A stretch of 64,000 bases of DNA from Montifringilla adamsi. Taxonomy: Eukaryota; Chordata; Aves; Passeriformes; Passeridae. Below, piece by piece: positions 13,034 through 24,993 of this stretch (its first letter is position 1; each line of letters opens with the position of its first letter). The notes under the pieces were generated by a model that saw only the letters and a list, made by a program, of their open reading frames with translations, did no database searches and had not been told where the DNA came from. A program made the position numbers and the translations under genes. The stretch is taken from assembly GCA_017590115.1 (NCBI GenBank), contig JAGGNK010013003.1, positions 1,116,001 through 1,180,000 of the forward strand. Direction: 5' to 3'.

Positions 13034-13879
13034 GATACAGCACAGCTGCTAATGGCAAACCTGTTCCTGTGTTTGTTTCACTTCAGCTGAGGATTGCACC
13101 TTCCCTTCGTGTATCTCAGAATGATGGGAAATGTCCCTCTCATGAAACACCCCTTCGGTACATCTCCAGACCAACTCATCAGCAGCTCCCTCCAAACCCT
13201 TGAATGTAAAACCTTGGGCTGCTGAATTATTATTACTGTATTTGAGGGGACTACACTGTCTTGTTCTTACTCCAAAGATTTTACAATTAGTCCTCCAGCA
13301 CAATACCTTCTCCTCTCCCTCTCCATAGTAACAGGGGAACTGTTATTTTTGTGTATTTGTTAGGAATGTAGTTAGCATTCGCTGAATAAACTCAGAAAGC
13401 AATATTTCACGTAGAATAATTATGAATATGTATTTACTTGAATAAGCTGTTGATTTTGCATGAATTCTGCACACTGTTTCTTAGGCAAATATGCTAATGA
13501 TTGATGTGTGAAAATTTACTTTATTTTGGGCTTGTCAGACTAACTAACACAGTGATCCAAATCCAGAAAATTGTTTCCTTACGCCTAAGGAACCATAACA
13601 ATTACAGGAATATTCCAGGGAAGTTGATTACTAATACATCAAACCCTTCTCTTTGGATATGATGATTTTGCAGCAATATTTCCAAACAAAATTTACTTTG
13701 CTGCTGTCTCTTGGCATTGGTATTCAATCAAGTCCTCATGGCTGTATCAGCTCTACCAGGAGAGCAATGGCATTAGAATCCTTTCACATGGCTTCTGTGA
13801 CAAAACCTGGGGACAACACCATGGGCAGTGATGCCAGTGGGCACTGAAAGGGGCAGTGCCAGAGGGCCGTGGCCATCTC
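13034..13879. other. Unique DNA between two repeat insertions
   Basis: No gene or repeat family recognised with confidence. The region is AT-rich from 13200 to 13750 and becomes CR1-like near 13880. Confidence 0.45.
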
Positions 13880-14010
13880 AGCAGGCACTGGGGAGCACTG
13901 GTGTTGTTTACCTGAACTTCATCCAGGCTTTTGACAGCCTCCTGTAGTATCCTGGGTGCTGAGCAGGAGACAAGGGGACTGAGTGTGAGGATTTGTGAAG
14001 GAATTTTGGA
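13880..14010 (+). mobile_element. CR1 LINE fragment, reverse-transcriptase region (left part)
   Basis: Near 13909-13937 the plus strand reads YLNFIQAFDS, a degraded form of the conserved YLDFSKAFD motif of CR1 reverse transcriptase. It is followed by a decayed equivalent of the next CR1 segment up to about 14000. The frame contains stops, so it is dead. Homology to the CR1 consensus stops where LTR sequence begins and resumes after about 14470, so this is the left half of an interrupted element. Confidence 0.65.
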
Positions 14011-14470
14011 CAAGTTAGAGACGGGACATCTAAGTTGCTTTAGATGATGTGATTTATTTTTCTTATCTTCTGCATAGGCAGGAAGGGTGAGTTTGGCTCA
14101 CCTCTTCACCGCGTGGCTCAGAAGGCCACAAGATCTCTAGTTACAAGACTTTTTAAGGATTTATTAAACAGTAAAACACTGCCAACAAGGATATTGATGG
14201 TTTTGACCCAATCCTTAAATATTTAGTCTTATGGACTCGTGCTACAGTGTAAGCTTTCTTAGCCAATCATGGTATGACACACAAACCTACAGTACTGTAC
14301 TCTAAAACTCTAAACTTTCCTCTACTTAGCTTAACATAAATCCGCATTCTCACTTCTAGCATCTAAGTTTGGAAGCCTTTTTTTCCAAGGTTTCAGATCA
14401 AATCCTGTGTTGAATTCTAAGCTTTGGCTTACAGGCCCAAAGTTCTGAGAGTTCCCTGCATTTTGGATTC
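14010..14470 (-). mobile_element. Solo LTR inserted inside a CR1 element
   Basis: I recognise this by memory as a songbird ERV LTR in minus orientation. On the minus strand AATAAA (14160-14165) lies just before the R/U5-like end, and an A/T-rich TAAATATTTAAGG-like promoter segment lies near 14215-14228. CR1 homology on both sides is consistent with insertion into that element. Borders are approximate because the left CR1 flank is decayed. Both sides carry the short motif CTGAGCAGGAG (near 13958 and 14476), which may be CR1 sequence rather than a target-site duplication. No internal retroviral genes are present. Confidence 0.6.
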
Positions 14471-15079
14471 CAGCACTGAGCAGGAGGGTAAGGTGAGTGG
14501 AAAATTGACTGGGGCACAGGGCTCCAGGTGTTCTGTGCAGCAGATCAGAGCTGAAGTGGTGACTGGTTACTGGGGGTGCTCCTCCAGGTTCACTGCAGGG
14601 TCTGATGTTATCTAATGTCTTCATTAAAGCTGGACAGTGGAGTGGGATGGAGCCCCTCTCCAAATTCACTGATGACCCAAAGCTGGTGGAAGAGTCGATG
14701 CACTGAAGGCCAGGACATTGAAGAGGGATGCAGCTGGCTGGAGAAATGGGTTGAGAGAAACTTCACAAAGTCCAATAATGGCAAAGTTCTGCACCCAGTA
14801 AGGAATAATGTCCTGCAACAGCATGGGCTGGCCCTGCTAGAAAGCAGCTTTCAGGGCAAGAGCCAGGGGTCCTGGTAGACAGCAGGTTTGGTGGTGAGGC
14901 ACTGGCACAGGTTGCCCAGAGCCTTTGTGGCTGCCCCATCCCTGGAAGTGTTCTAGGCCAGGTTGGGTGATGCTTTGAGCAGCCTGGACTAATGGAAGAT
15001 GTCCCTGCCCATGGTGGGGGATTGGAATGATGTGATCTTTAAGGTCCCTTCCAACTCAAACCATTGTATGATTCTGTGC
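14470..15079 (+). mobile_element. CR1 LINE fragment with 3' end (right part)
   Basis: The CR1 RT C-terminal region resumes at about 14480. The NIFINDLD-equivalent coding region lies near 14620, and the CTGGAGAAATGGGTTGAGAG stretch (LEKW motif) near 14738. At about 14890 the element jumps, by internal deletion, to the 3' UTR segment beginning GTGAGGCACTGGCACAGG. The 3' part (14900-15079) is the classic avian CR1 tail, including GGAAGTGTTCTAGGCCAGG and CCCTTCCAACTCAAACC, and ends with the octamer ATTCTGTG. The reading frame is broken throughout and the element is non-functional. Confidence 0.85.
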
Positions 15080-15510
15080 TGGGTCAAGTTCAGCAAAAAC
15101 CACCAAGATGCTCAGGTTGCTGGAGTGTATGGAATACAAGGACAGGCTGAGAAAGCTGGCTGTTCATCTGGAAAAGAGATGGCTCAGGGAGTATCTAATT
15201 GCTCCCTGTAACTACCTAATAAATGATTATGGACAAGATGGAGCCAGACTCCTCTTGGCTGTGCACTATGAAAGGCAAGGGGCAGTGAAGCCCAGCAAGG
15301 TGGATCCCAGTTAGATATAAGGAGAAAAACTTCATGGTGAAGAGGATCCAGTGCTAGAATAAGTGCTCAGAGAGGTTGTAAGCTCTCCATTCTTGGGTAT
15401 GCTCAAAACCTATCTGGATAAGGCCCTGAGTACCCCCATCTCACTTCAAAGCTGACCGTATTTTGAGCAGGAGTATGGACCAGACATGAAATCTGCCTTC
15501 CAGCTTATTT
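15080..15510 (+). mobile_element. Older CR1 LINE fragment, 3' region
   Basis: A second CR1 3' part begins directly after the terminal octamer of the previous one. Landmarks in order: GGACAGGCTGAGAAAGCTGG (15139 on), AAAGAGATGGCTCAGGGAG (15172 on), a segment matching the CR1 TTAGATATAAGGAGAAAAAC region (15312 on), AGAGAGGTTGTAAGCTCTCC, and TTTTGAGCAGGAGTATGGACC near 15462. It is more diverged and lacks a clean terminal octamer. The younger CR1 therefore seems to have landed next to or inside an older one. Confidence 0.75.
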
Positions 15511-18500
15511 TATGGGGAGTTTATAGCGAACACTTCTAGTGGATTTCGCACTTGGAAAACTACTCCTTTTATCTGTATTTTGGATATCTTTCATGTCACA
15601 GTAAATTTCACCAGAAAGGCATCCAAAGAATGGGAGTTTTGCCAAAGAAAATGAGTGCTGAGACTAATTTGTATCATGACAGTCTGGCTATGAATTTATA
15701 ATTGCATCGCTCTAAGCCCTGACTGGTTCCATACCTATGGTTCTCTGTAGCCGAACATTAATCACCGGCTTCTAGGGATGAAAACCTTCCGGAGCTTTCA
15801 TCCCCAGCTTGTGGGGGATGCAAGCTGTGCCCTCCAGTGGGCAGCCACGGTCCCTGGCTCTGTGTTTGCAGCCTGCCTGCCTGCACTGAGCAGCCTGTGC
15901 AAGCCCGCAGAGGGCTGGAGATCTGTGACCGCTCTCCAGAGCAAGTGTCGAGAGCCAAGCGTGCAGCCCGGGTGTCTCCCACATCAGCTGCACGTGGAGA
16001 ACTGTGCAGAGAACTTCCCAGCTGTCCTGGACATTAGTCATCAGGGATTGTGCTGCTGACACAAATGACACCAAGATTTCACAGCTCCCTTCCCTTAAAC
16101 ATGTGCATTCAAATCCTAGAGGCAATGTTTAACGAAAAAACAAGTTAAATAAGCAGGTTTGCACAAAACCACTGCTTTTTTTTTTTTGTGCTTTTCTCTT
16201 GAAATGTGAATGGGTCTTTGCTTGCAAGCTGAATTTAATTTTTCAGTCCTGATGATAAACCAGAAATAACTATATTGATGCGAGTTTGTATCTGGAGGAG
16301 CATGCCATGCACTTTGCTCAGCCATTTCAGTGGCAGAGCACCTATTCTTGCAGTTCTCTGACTGATGTGCTCAACAAAGCATACACAGAGAAGTGCTCAA
16401 AATTGTTTAAGAAGCTTTCTTAGGCCCACAAAAATCATTATAATCTGTTTGTATGGCAAACAAATATGTAAGAGGAATTAAACTAGTGGGTAGCTGCATG
16501 TTACAAGATTTTTTAGCATTGCTCTATTAATGTGACTGATTGAGTACAAGATGCGTTGCTTGCCATTTCCTGGAATAAAAAAATGAGCTGTTGAGTCTTA
16601 ATGTGCTATTCCAATTATGGTTATAAAATACTGAATCAAGTCTTTCTTTAAAAAAAAAAAAAAAAAAAAAGAGGACCATTTGGAATTAAACAGTTCAACA
16701 GAATTAATAATGATTCCAGATGGGCCTGTATTTGGCACTAAGAAGTGTGTGAAAGGAAACATTTTCAACCAGAAGCTTGAATGATTTATAAGAGTTCTTG
16801 AGAGATTTTTCACTAGTAAAGATGCCCTTCCAGCCTCTGCACATTTGGAGCTAACAAAGGAAGTGACACTCAGTGAGTGAAAACCTTGGCATTGGTGAAA
16901 AACACACATATGTTCACAAGCAGAAGTGCCTGAAATAGCACAATTAGCACAGCCAGGTTCTTGACACACTCTCAGCTCCTTGTTTCCCTATGAGTAAAAG
17001 AGGAAGAGTAGCAGTTCCTCACCTTGAAAAGGTACTGAAAATAGGAAATCTTTGTGACTGTGAGGTAAATAGATACCATTATACTGATACCTGTAACAAT
17101 ATGGTGAGAATAAATGTGACTTCTGCAAGTTAAACCTTTTATTATGTCTGGGAGAGACAAGACACTGGGCCAAAAAGAGAGAATTCTGTGTTTGACAACA
17201 ATTATTTTAGTATCTAATATTGGGCAGACTTGGGACTACTGGAAGAAGCACAAGGCAGAGTTACAAGATCTTATCCAAAAATGAACACTGTCTAATGAAC
17301 TGACTAATTGTCTCCCCGTTCCATAGCATTCCTGTAAGAACCACAAAGTATTTAGCAGCCATTTAACATTCTTAAATGCAAGTCAATAGTTGGAGTTAGC
17401 AAAAAAAAGTTAGCATTGAATGGTCAATCAGCCTCTTTACTGGTCACCATGATTCATGGATTATATCAAACAGAGAAACAAGGAAACAGATTACTCACAC
17501 TTCATGTATTACATTAAATCAATTATTAATAGACAGCTGGGTATCTGACTACCTTTTACTCTGTTGTGAACTTGTGGGAACGATGAGCAGCAAAGTAGAA
17601 GTTAATAGGCTGCCCCAAACCACTTTTTTACCAATTACAGTATTAGCCTGGTGTCAGTTAATGGAAATTACTGAACTTTGCATCCTGCCTCTTCTGTGAT
17701 TTACAGCCCATTCCTTGATCAAGACTTTAGGGAGGATGTCTTTTGCAGGGGGAGTGGAAATAACATATGGTTTCTATCTCATATTACATCCATTTGTAAC
17801 CTGCAGATTTAACTTCTTTTCTTCCTATACAGGAGGCATCCCCTCCTCCCTCTGCCGTGTTGCAGCCAGATCCCAATGCCACAGAATCTGTCCTTGCCAA
17901 ATTCCTCCCTTTTATTCCAATGTCCCTTTCCTTTATTTCACCACTTTAACACTTTCTGTCTGCTAATGCCAGTCTTTCTTTGCACATAAGACTACCCAAT
18001 TATTCATAATTTCTGGGCCCAGGTTCAACAAGTCTGTTTGAAGATGATAGTTGCTCTGCACACACAACTTCAGGCTCCCGAGACTTTGTCCTTTTTAATG
18101 AATAAATGGCATTTTTCTTTACCTGGTTTAAAATGTTCCAAAAATATTCCACACACAAGTGATTGGATTCCATCTCTTCCAGGAGCCATCATGTGCTGAC
18201 AGTCCCATGGCTTTATCCTATGGGTGTCATGATCCTCATTAAAATTTAAAGGCAGATGCATTGTGATCAGCAATTTCATTCACTAATTCCAGTTGTTGAA
18301 AATAGCCAAGAATTAACCTTTAATGTTTCATTTTTAATTGCATCTTAGTGGTTAAGCAGTGTGTCTCTACTTTCTATTAATTCTAAACTTAAGAAATATT
18401 GAAACTGATCCTTTCACTTCCTGAATTTTCGAGGCTTTCAGTTCTTTCCCCTTTACAGCTGCTTGGCCTTGGGGAAAAAAACCAAAATACACCCAAACCT

Positions 18501-19379
18501 TGCAGGCTGCATATTTCCCTGTTGTCTGTGTACTCTGTGCTCTGCAGGTTGTGCTCCCTGCTCTCTTCTGCTTCAGGTGCTGTGAGCACAGGCACAGCTT
18601 CTCCTTCATCCTCGCCATGAATTTATCCCTTCTCAAAGGGTACACAAGGTTGCTGAGTCCCTTCTTGTTCTTCCTTGTTTTGTGCTTTTGCTAAAAAGAT
18701 TGGTAGAGAATCTGATCATGTGCTTTTTCTTCTCTCTGCCTTATTCATCAGCCTCTGTGGAATGAAATGTATCGTGCTGTCCACAGCTCTGCAGCTTTTC
18801 TATTCATGCAGTATGTTCAGATGAATCTGACTTTCTAGTGTTTAAACCAAAACTCATCCAAGCAGATGGAAAAATTTCTAATTCCCTCAGTTTGTGGGCC
18901 TCATAAACTTGGCTTGTCTCTGCAAGTCCTTGCACCTTTTGTATAATTATTTATAACTTTGCAAAGTCATTAGAAAGTTTTCTAAATGTTGCCCAAATGA
19001 AATATCAGGGCTTCACACCCCCTTTGTGGAGCAGTAGATGAGCTAGAAAACTCAGATTTTTTTTTTTTCCTGCTGAATAAAATAGTACTAATGATTTTGA
19101 GTTAGTGTTGGGCTTAGGCAGGCAGAGCAAAGCACCAGCAACTGCCTAGGAAATACAGGGAGAAAAGCCAAACCTCATAAACATTTCCTTTCAGGGAAAA
19201 TAGGTTTTGAAACAATGTAAATAAAGACAGTACCAAAAACATGTTTTTCTTCCAGGACAGCACCATCCTGAAAGGATGGTTTTTTCCATTTAGGAAATAA
19301 AGAAAGCAATCTGTGAAAAACTATCAAAATCTAGCCAAAGCAATTTGGACAAGAATAGGAACAATCAAATTAAAAATAA

Positions 19380-19381
<2 letters not shown>
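15511..19381. other. Unique DNA, no gene seen
   Basis: The region is AT-rich overall with a GC-richer patch at 15780-16060 that carries overlapping frames on both strands. An A run lies at about 16650-16669. No repeat family, RNA gene or recognisable exon was found. Confidence 0.5.

Positions 19382-19416
<35 letters not shown>
19382..19416. repeat. Poly(T) tract, 35 bases
   Basis: An uninterrupted run of 35 T. It could be the oligo(A) tail of a minus-strand retrocopy lying to its right (19417 on). The adjoining sequence, though, is only T/G-rich and matches nothing I recognise, and no flanking target-site repeat was seen. Confidence 0.85.
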
Positions 19417-19418
<2 letters not shown>

Positions 19419-22400
19419 GATTGTAGGAGCTGTCTGTGGGGTTTAGTTTTGTTGGTTTTTCAGGTGTTTTGGTTTTTGCTTTTTTTGCTTTGAAGGCCTC
19501 ATTTTCTGCCAAAAGATCAACAGAATTTTCAACCTATGCTTTTGTACAAGTTTCCATAAAATAGCAGATGCTCATGCTAGCATTAGCTAGCTAACATCTT
19601 CCATTTATTCACAAAAACAACTTCAGGTTTGAATGAGCCACTAGGAAAAATACAACCTTGCTGCTGCTCCTTGCTAAGAGCCTTCCTGCCTTTTTCCTGC
19701 CTTTTTCCTGCCCCAGCCCACGACAGAAGTACAAGTTGGGACTTGAATCCTGCAAGACCCTGTGGTAGGCTGGATTATTCACTTACTGGTAGCTGTGTTG
19801 CAGCAGTGTGACACAAGCTTCAGGTCTGCACCTGCATGGCATTACTTCATTTTTGGGATATGTTCTCCCAGCCTTAACAACATCTTTGAAAGCATGAGAG
19901 GCTTTTATTCATTCCCTGCTGATTGGGAAAGGAGAGGGTGTTTCCCAGCCCATTCCTTGGTCTCTAACGTATCCTTGCTGCCCCAGTGGGAGGATCCCAG
20001 GGAGGAGAAATTAAAATGAGGGAAAAGGCTGTGCTTCTAATGTAGATCCTGCGTCATTAAATAACTACCTGGGCTTGCAGGCACACAACACCTGTGGGAA
20101 AGGAAAAGCTACAAACACAAAATGATTGTTTTTTAGGTATGATTTTTCTTCTTAAAACACAATTTTGCAGCAGAGCCACCCGTATTTCTGCTGTGCCAGA
20201 AAAAGGCATTTGAATGAACTGGCAGATTCTAAAGCCCTCTAGAAAGGGAAGCTCACTTCTGCTTTCCCAGTTGCCTAGGTGATTAACATGAGACAAACAC
20301 AGTTCTTCCTATGGTTAGTCTTAAATCCATAAGACAAAGAGCTTCTTGGCTTTGTGTTGCAAGATGTGAAGGTGTTTCCACAGCAGGATTTCGCAAGAGC
20401 TGTGCCCTCCTCCTGTCCCTTTGCTTGGATGGCGTTTCTGCTGTGAAGGTCACCTTCGAGTCACTATCTGAGCACCCTCCCAGCTGTCTTGGGGCCAGGA
20501 GGGGACCCTGTCCCTGGGGGCAACCAGGTTCAGGGGTGTGTGCCTGAATGTAAAGCTCCCGGTAGTTACAAAGACCAAGCCACATGCAATTATCCTTGGT
20601 GCCATTAGCGCCCTGTGAGCGCCGGAGCAGCGAAGGTGTGCGGCCGTGAGAGAGAGCCCATTGCTGGGCTGGAAATCAGAACCCCGGGCTTCTGTCTCTC
20701 ACCAAACCGTGCGGCTCGGGGCTCTGCTTTCAGCTGATTTCTAATCCTCCTGCTATTCTCCCCCTGCCGTCTCTGTTTGGAGAGCAGGTCCTTTGTGGCA
20801 GGGATGGCTGGCTGTGCGGTGTTCGCACAATCCGCCCCGCTCCCCATGGATGGCTCCCAAGCACAGAGCCTCCGGAGCAGGCTGCTGGGGCAGAAAGCAT
20901 CCCGTGGGATGCTTCACAAAAGCCGGCTCACAAAATGCGGGATGGTTCAGAAAAACTGCGGGTTTCCTTCTCCTTTTTAAGGATTTCAGGCTGCTCCTAA
21001 AGCAGCGTCGCCAGGAGACATGGAAATGCTGCTGCCCTTCTGTGGCAGATCAGGAAAGAGAGCTCCAAAAATGTGGAATGAGCTTCTCCGCCTTACATAG
21101 CAAGCAAGCTTTTTCTGCCCCTTTCTCCTCCCCCAGTGCAGTATCACAAAGAGACAAAACCTTTTTCAAGACAAAAAAATTGCCTGCATGTCTTCAAGAT
21201 TTTGCCTCCTGCTTCCTCTCCCTCTTCCTGGGCTGGCAGAAGCTGCCACATCTGCAGATCTGTGCTTCCTTTAACGTCTTCACTTTCTTCCATGATTGTC
21301 TGCTGACCTCTGGAAACTCTCCAGGGATTACTGGAGCAAATGTTATCAGGGAAAAAATGGTCTCTTCTTTACAGAGGCAGCCACTGCATGTGTGTGTTAT
21401 GCCTAATCCATGTTGAGGTTATAAACACCTGCATCCACCTAGCCCTGTTTACCCACAAATTAGGATTTTTTTGGTGTGAGACTTGAACATCCACACATTG
21501 ATAGTAATCAGATTTTTTTTTAAATATTGATTTTTTTTTTAATTGGGAAGCAAAAGAACATTATCACTCTTCATTTAACCTCTCAGCTCCGTGGTGGAAG
21601 AGACAAAATGGCACAGGATCTATTATAAAGATGGGCAAATAGAGGTGAGGGATTACAATGCGATGTGATTATCACATCACATCTGGGATTAATATTTGTC
21701 TGGCTCCTGGATAAATCAGAGATGAGGCTGGAGGGATTAAGCTGGTGATGCTTGGGCTAAAGTAGCCCATCACCTGCTCGCTGTCCAGGAGGGGAAACCA
21801 TTCTCCTTCAGGCCAAAAACTTTCTATTACACTGCAGAGCAAAATGGAGTGCTGCCTTTTCCATCCTGTGCGTTGTGCATGAATTTGAAGCTGCTTCAAA
21901 AAAAGGTTTAAAAAAAAAAAAAGAAAAAAGAAAGAAAGAAGAAAGGAGAAGTTATTTCAGACATGTTTCCTGGGTTGTTGTTTGTGTTTGATGTTTTCAG
22001 CTGACGCCAAGTGGAACGAAGCAAATACAGCCCTGGCTGCGGCGCTCTGTTTCCCTGGCTGGCAGGGACACCTAGTGGGTAGGACAACGTGTGCTGCTGA
22101 AGGCAGGGGAAAACACGCGGTCTTGACTTCCCACCAAGGGCAATATTTCATTTTCTGAGTCACGGTAGTGCCTAATTGATGCTCATGTTACCCTTTGGAA
22201 TTAGCATGGAGTTGGGAGGAGTTTACAGCCAAACCTCCTTCAAGGAACAGAGTGTAATGTGAGAAGGTGATGTGAGCAGTGTTACCCAAACTGCTGCTAA
22301 CAGGAACCACTGCCAGCCTGGCTTTTGTGCAATTGCCTCTTTTGTAGGCTGACACAGTCACCATAACACCTACACGGGCTCTGTGAGAGAGCTGACTCGG

Positions 22401-23714
22401 GGCTGGCGTGATTCATCCCTGTCTGCACTCACGCCTTTCATGGGCTCTTGCATTGGGGCCACTTTTATTCTCTCGCAGACACCTACAAAATGACATTTAC
22501 TGCTGCTCCCAGTGGGACAGCTTCAGCAGGGAAAACCAGCAGGAAGCTAAAAGAGAAGAGGAAGGCAGTGTGACCATCTGCCTCCCCCAAAGCAGCAGGG
22601 CTGTTCGGAGGCAGTGCCCAAATCCCTCCTGCCTCCTCTCTGCTCGCAGCACAGGTCAGGCTTTGCTGGCCCTGTCCCTCAAGCTGTTTACCAGATTGGA
22701 TCCCTGATTGCATTCCCTTAACACGTGTTTTTATGGGAAGAGGTTGGTGAGTAATTTCTTTGTTTCCATTGTGGGGCTGTTTTTCCTGGCATCTTCCCAA
22801 GCACCTGTCTGAGAGGGCTGGCATGTGGATGCTACATTCCAGATCAGTGGCATCCCTAAAATCCTCCAGCCTGTGCCAGAAACAGAGACATTACATGTGA
22901 GAGATTTCTTGCAGGGAAAAATCCAAACCCCTTTATAAACCTTTATAAACATGGTAATTTTTTGTTTATTTGGTTTAGATACTTTTCCTCTGCAGAGGCT
23001 GGGAAGAAGCAGCCTCCTGCCACCACTCTGGGGACATAGGCCCCAAAAAGATTCTTACACTTAAAAATATATGATGATGAACTGCAGCTTTTTATTCAGA
23101 AACAGATCATCTAAATAGCAAGAAGCAGTTATGCTCTGGACATTTTGAAATCATCTCCTTCTGAACTAATTATGTGCTAGCAGTAAAACTGACACAGTTA
23201 TGGTTATTAAGCACTTTTCCTTTTTTCCTCCTTTTACCAGGAATCCTGTCTTAGGATTAATAGGCACTTGCATCATTTCAGTCCTATGTGCTGTATTAAG
23301 CAGCATCTACATCACCAGCAAATATTTTTATTGTGCTGACACTGCACACAAAGTGAAATGTGAAGGTACAGAGCTTTATTTTTTTTTTTTCCTCTGAACT
23401 CTCAACACAATTTGAATAGCTTATGCCTCATGAGTTCCTTCATTAAAGAAGGAAACTTAATTCTCATTTAATGAAACTAGTAACTTTGAAGGAAGGAGTA
23501 AAAAATACTTCTTCCTAACATAGCTGCACAGTTTTGTAACAGGATCTGAATATTTGTATTCTAAGTACTGATGATGGGGAGAAACAGTAGGAAATATATT
23601 TAATCAGACTTTTGGCACTAATAACCTGAATTCATACATATAAGCAAGCAAAATGCAGTTTATATGAAATCATGATTATCAGTGTGTATACAAATAGATG
23701 AAAAAACTCTCAAA
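19417..23714. other. Unique DNA with a weak CpG-rich patch
   Basis: No gene recognised. The motif TTTTTCCTGCC is repeated at about 19690-19711. A poly-A/GAAA simple repeat lies at about 21909-21950. The longest frame (207 codons, 20793-21416) has no domain. Near 22069 the sequence ACACCTAGTGGGT resembles a CTCF core but has a mismatch at a key position. Confidence 0.45.
20590..21020. promoter_or_regulatory. Weak CpG-rich patch
   Basis: By eye there are about 23 CpG in about 430 bp. They cluster at 20608-20650 (GAGCGCCGG, GTGCGGCCGTG) and continue to about 21012. This is denser than the flanks but less than the island at 30.7 kb. There is no TATA box or recognisable exon. It could be a small promoter or enhancer, or simply a GC-rich isochore fluctuation. 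Confidence 0.3.
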
Positions 23715-24155
23715 GCATTATTGCCAATGACTCAATGTCAAACTGGAAGGAAATTTCAAGAGAGCATTCCAAGCAGATGTGCAGAGATCTTCAGAACTGA
23801 TTTTAGTCAATATTTTTATTAGTGATTTTCAGGATAAATATAGAGTACACTTATAAAATTTGCTCAGTCTGGCAGGCAGGATCAGAATGCCAAATGCTAA
23901 ATTGAAGAGATGGTCTCAGATCAACAAGATGAAGTTCACTAATGACAAGTATGAAGTGCTACACTGCAGAGGGAGATATCAAATGCATAAATATGAATTG
24001 GGAAATAATCAGCTCAGCATCAATATGAGAAAATTATACTCTCTGTATAGTGGTTCATAAATTAAATATGACTCAACAATGTGATTATGCTGCAAAAATT
24101 GCTAATACCACCTGGAGCTCTGTTAATGGAAGTGTTGTATGTGGAAGAGGAGAGA
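23715..24155 (+). mobile_element. Old CR1 LINE relic, reverse-transcriptase C-terminal region
   Basis: The order of decayed segments follows an old CR1 subfamily. It has a TCAATATTTTTATTAGTGAT stretch (NIFI-D region, 23807 on), then AGAGTACACTTATAAAATTTGC (23840 on). Next comes a frame at 23860-24060 that still reads KRWSQINKMKFTNDKYEVLH, matching the CR1 LEKWSEINKMKFN-K-KVLH block. AATTAAATATGACTCAACAA and AATGGAAGTGTTGTATGTGG follow near 24060-24143. Stops and frameshifts are present, so it is a fossil. No 3' UTR tail was found; it is 5'- and 3'-truncated or too decayed to follow. Confidence 0.75.
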
Positions 24156-24749
24156 TTGTGCAGGCATCCTGCAGCTCCTTAATCACAATCTGGTCACCCA
24201 AGTAGGCCATGCTGCCACCACCTCCCAGACCTTCCCTCTGCTCCCTCTCCAGGCCCTGTCCTCAGCCACAGCCATTCTTTGCTGCCTTCCTCTGAGAAGG
24301 ATCCTTGACCTCCTCTTCTCTTTGGAAAACTCCCCGTACTCCTGCTGCCTCATGTTGCTTCTTCTTATGAAAATAAGTGACAGGTGATGCCAGGGGTGGT
24401 CTCCATATGAATCCTATAGGCACATCCTACATGGATCCCACATGGGGAATGTGTGCTGCTCAGCGGAAGCTTGCAGGGAGCCTGGCAAGTGCTGGCTCCT
24501 GGCAGCCCTGTTCTGGCACACGGCAGCATCACCCACAGCCAGGCAAGGCTGTCGCTTCCCGGTGCAGCTCCTCAAACGGGACACAGAACACTTGGAGGAA
24601 ACAAAGGAGATTGTCCCCTGAGAGCTGCCATGGTCCAAGGCAAGACAGGAACACGGAGGGAATTGATTGAATTTCGTTGCATCGGTTTTCATTCCCAGCG
24701 AAATTTTTGGAGGTGTTTGGTTGTGGGAGTTTTTTTAAACTGCTCAGGA
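24156..24749. other. Unique DNA, no gene seen
   Basis: Moderately GC-rich. It carries the start of a 370-codon frame (24453-25565) that I reject as a gene because its middle is translated from the GGGGAT minisatellite. No repeat family recognised. Confidence 0.45.
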
Positions 24750-24806
24750 TTTAATGCTACCCAAAACCATCCCCACTGCACCGTGGGACCGAGGGAGCTG
24801 CGCCAG

Positions 24807-24827
24807 GGCTGTGACACTGTCACAGCC
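24807..24827. promoter_or_regulatory. 21-bp palindrome with inverted TGACA half-sites
   Basis: GGCTGTGACA at 24807-24816, one central C, and the exact reverse complement TGTCACAGCC at 24818-24827. The inner TGACA-C-TGTCA resembles paired TALE-homeodomain (MEIS/TGIF type) half-sites, though known dimers usually have a different spacer. Binding is inference. Confidence 0.4.
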
Positions 24828-24981
24828 AGCAGCGACAGCGTTCCGAGCTCCTTCCATCACTTCTGCAGGCGGACCGGGATGGCGGGCAGGCTCAGAAATC
24901 CTGTCTGTGTCAGAAATCATAAACACATCGCCCAAAAACCTGCAGGGGCGTGCGCGGCTGCTCCCAGAAGCCCGAGGCTTG

Positions 24982-24993
24982 CCACTAGATGGC
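24982..24993 (+). promoter_or_regulatory. CTCF-type core motif
   Basis: CCACTAGATGGC matches the commonly used CTCF core CCASYAGRKGGC at every position. A single 12-base match occurs by chance at a modest rate in 64 kb, but here it sits in a CpG-rich patch next to a palindrome. Occupancy cannot be judged from sequence. Confidence 0.4.

Noticed and set aside
20793..21416. 207-codon plus-strand frame
   Set aside because: No domain, an overlapping alternative frame, and it starts inside a CpG-rich patch where stops are rare.
22069..22082. Possible CTCF site on the minus strand
   Set aside because: Mismatch at one of the core GGC positions, and no supporting context.
23200..23397. 65-codon frame with a hydrophobic stretch, considered as a membrane-protein exon
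   Set aside because: No splice borders or family match. The hydrophobic run comes from T-rich DNA.
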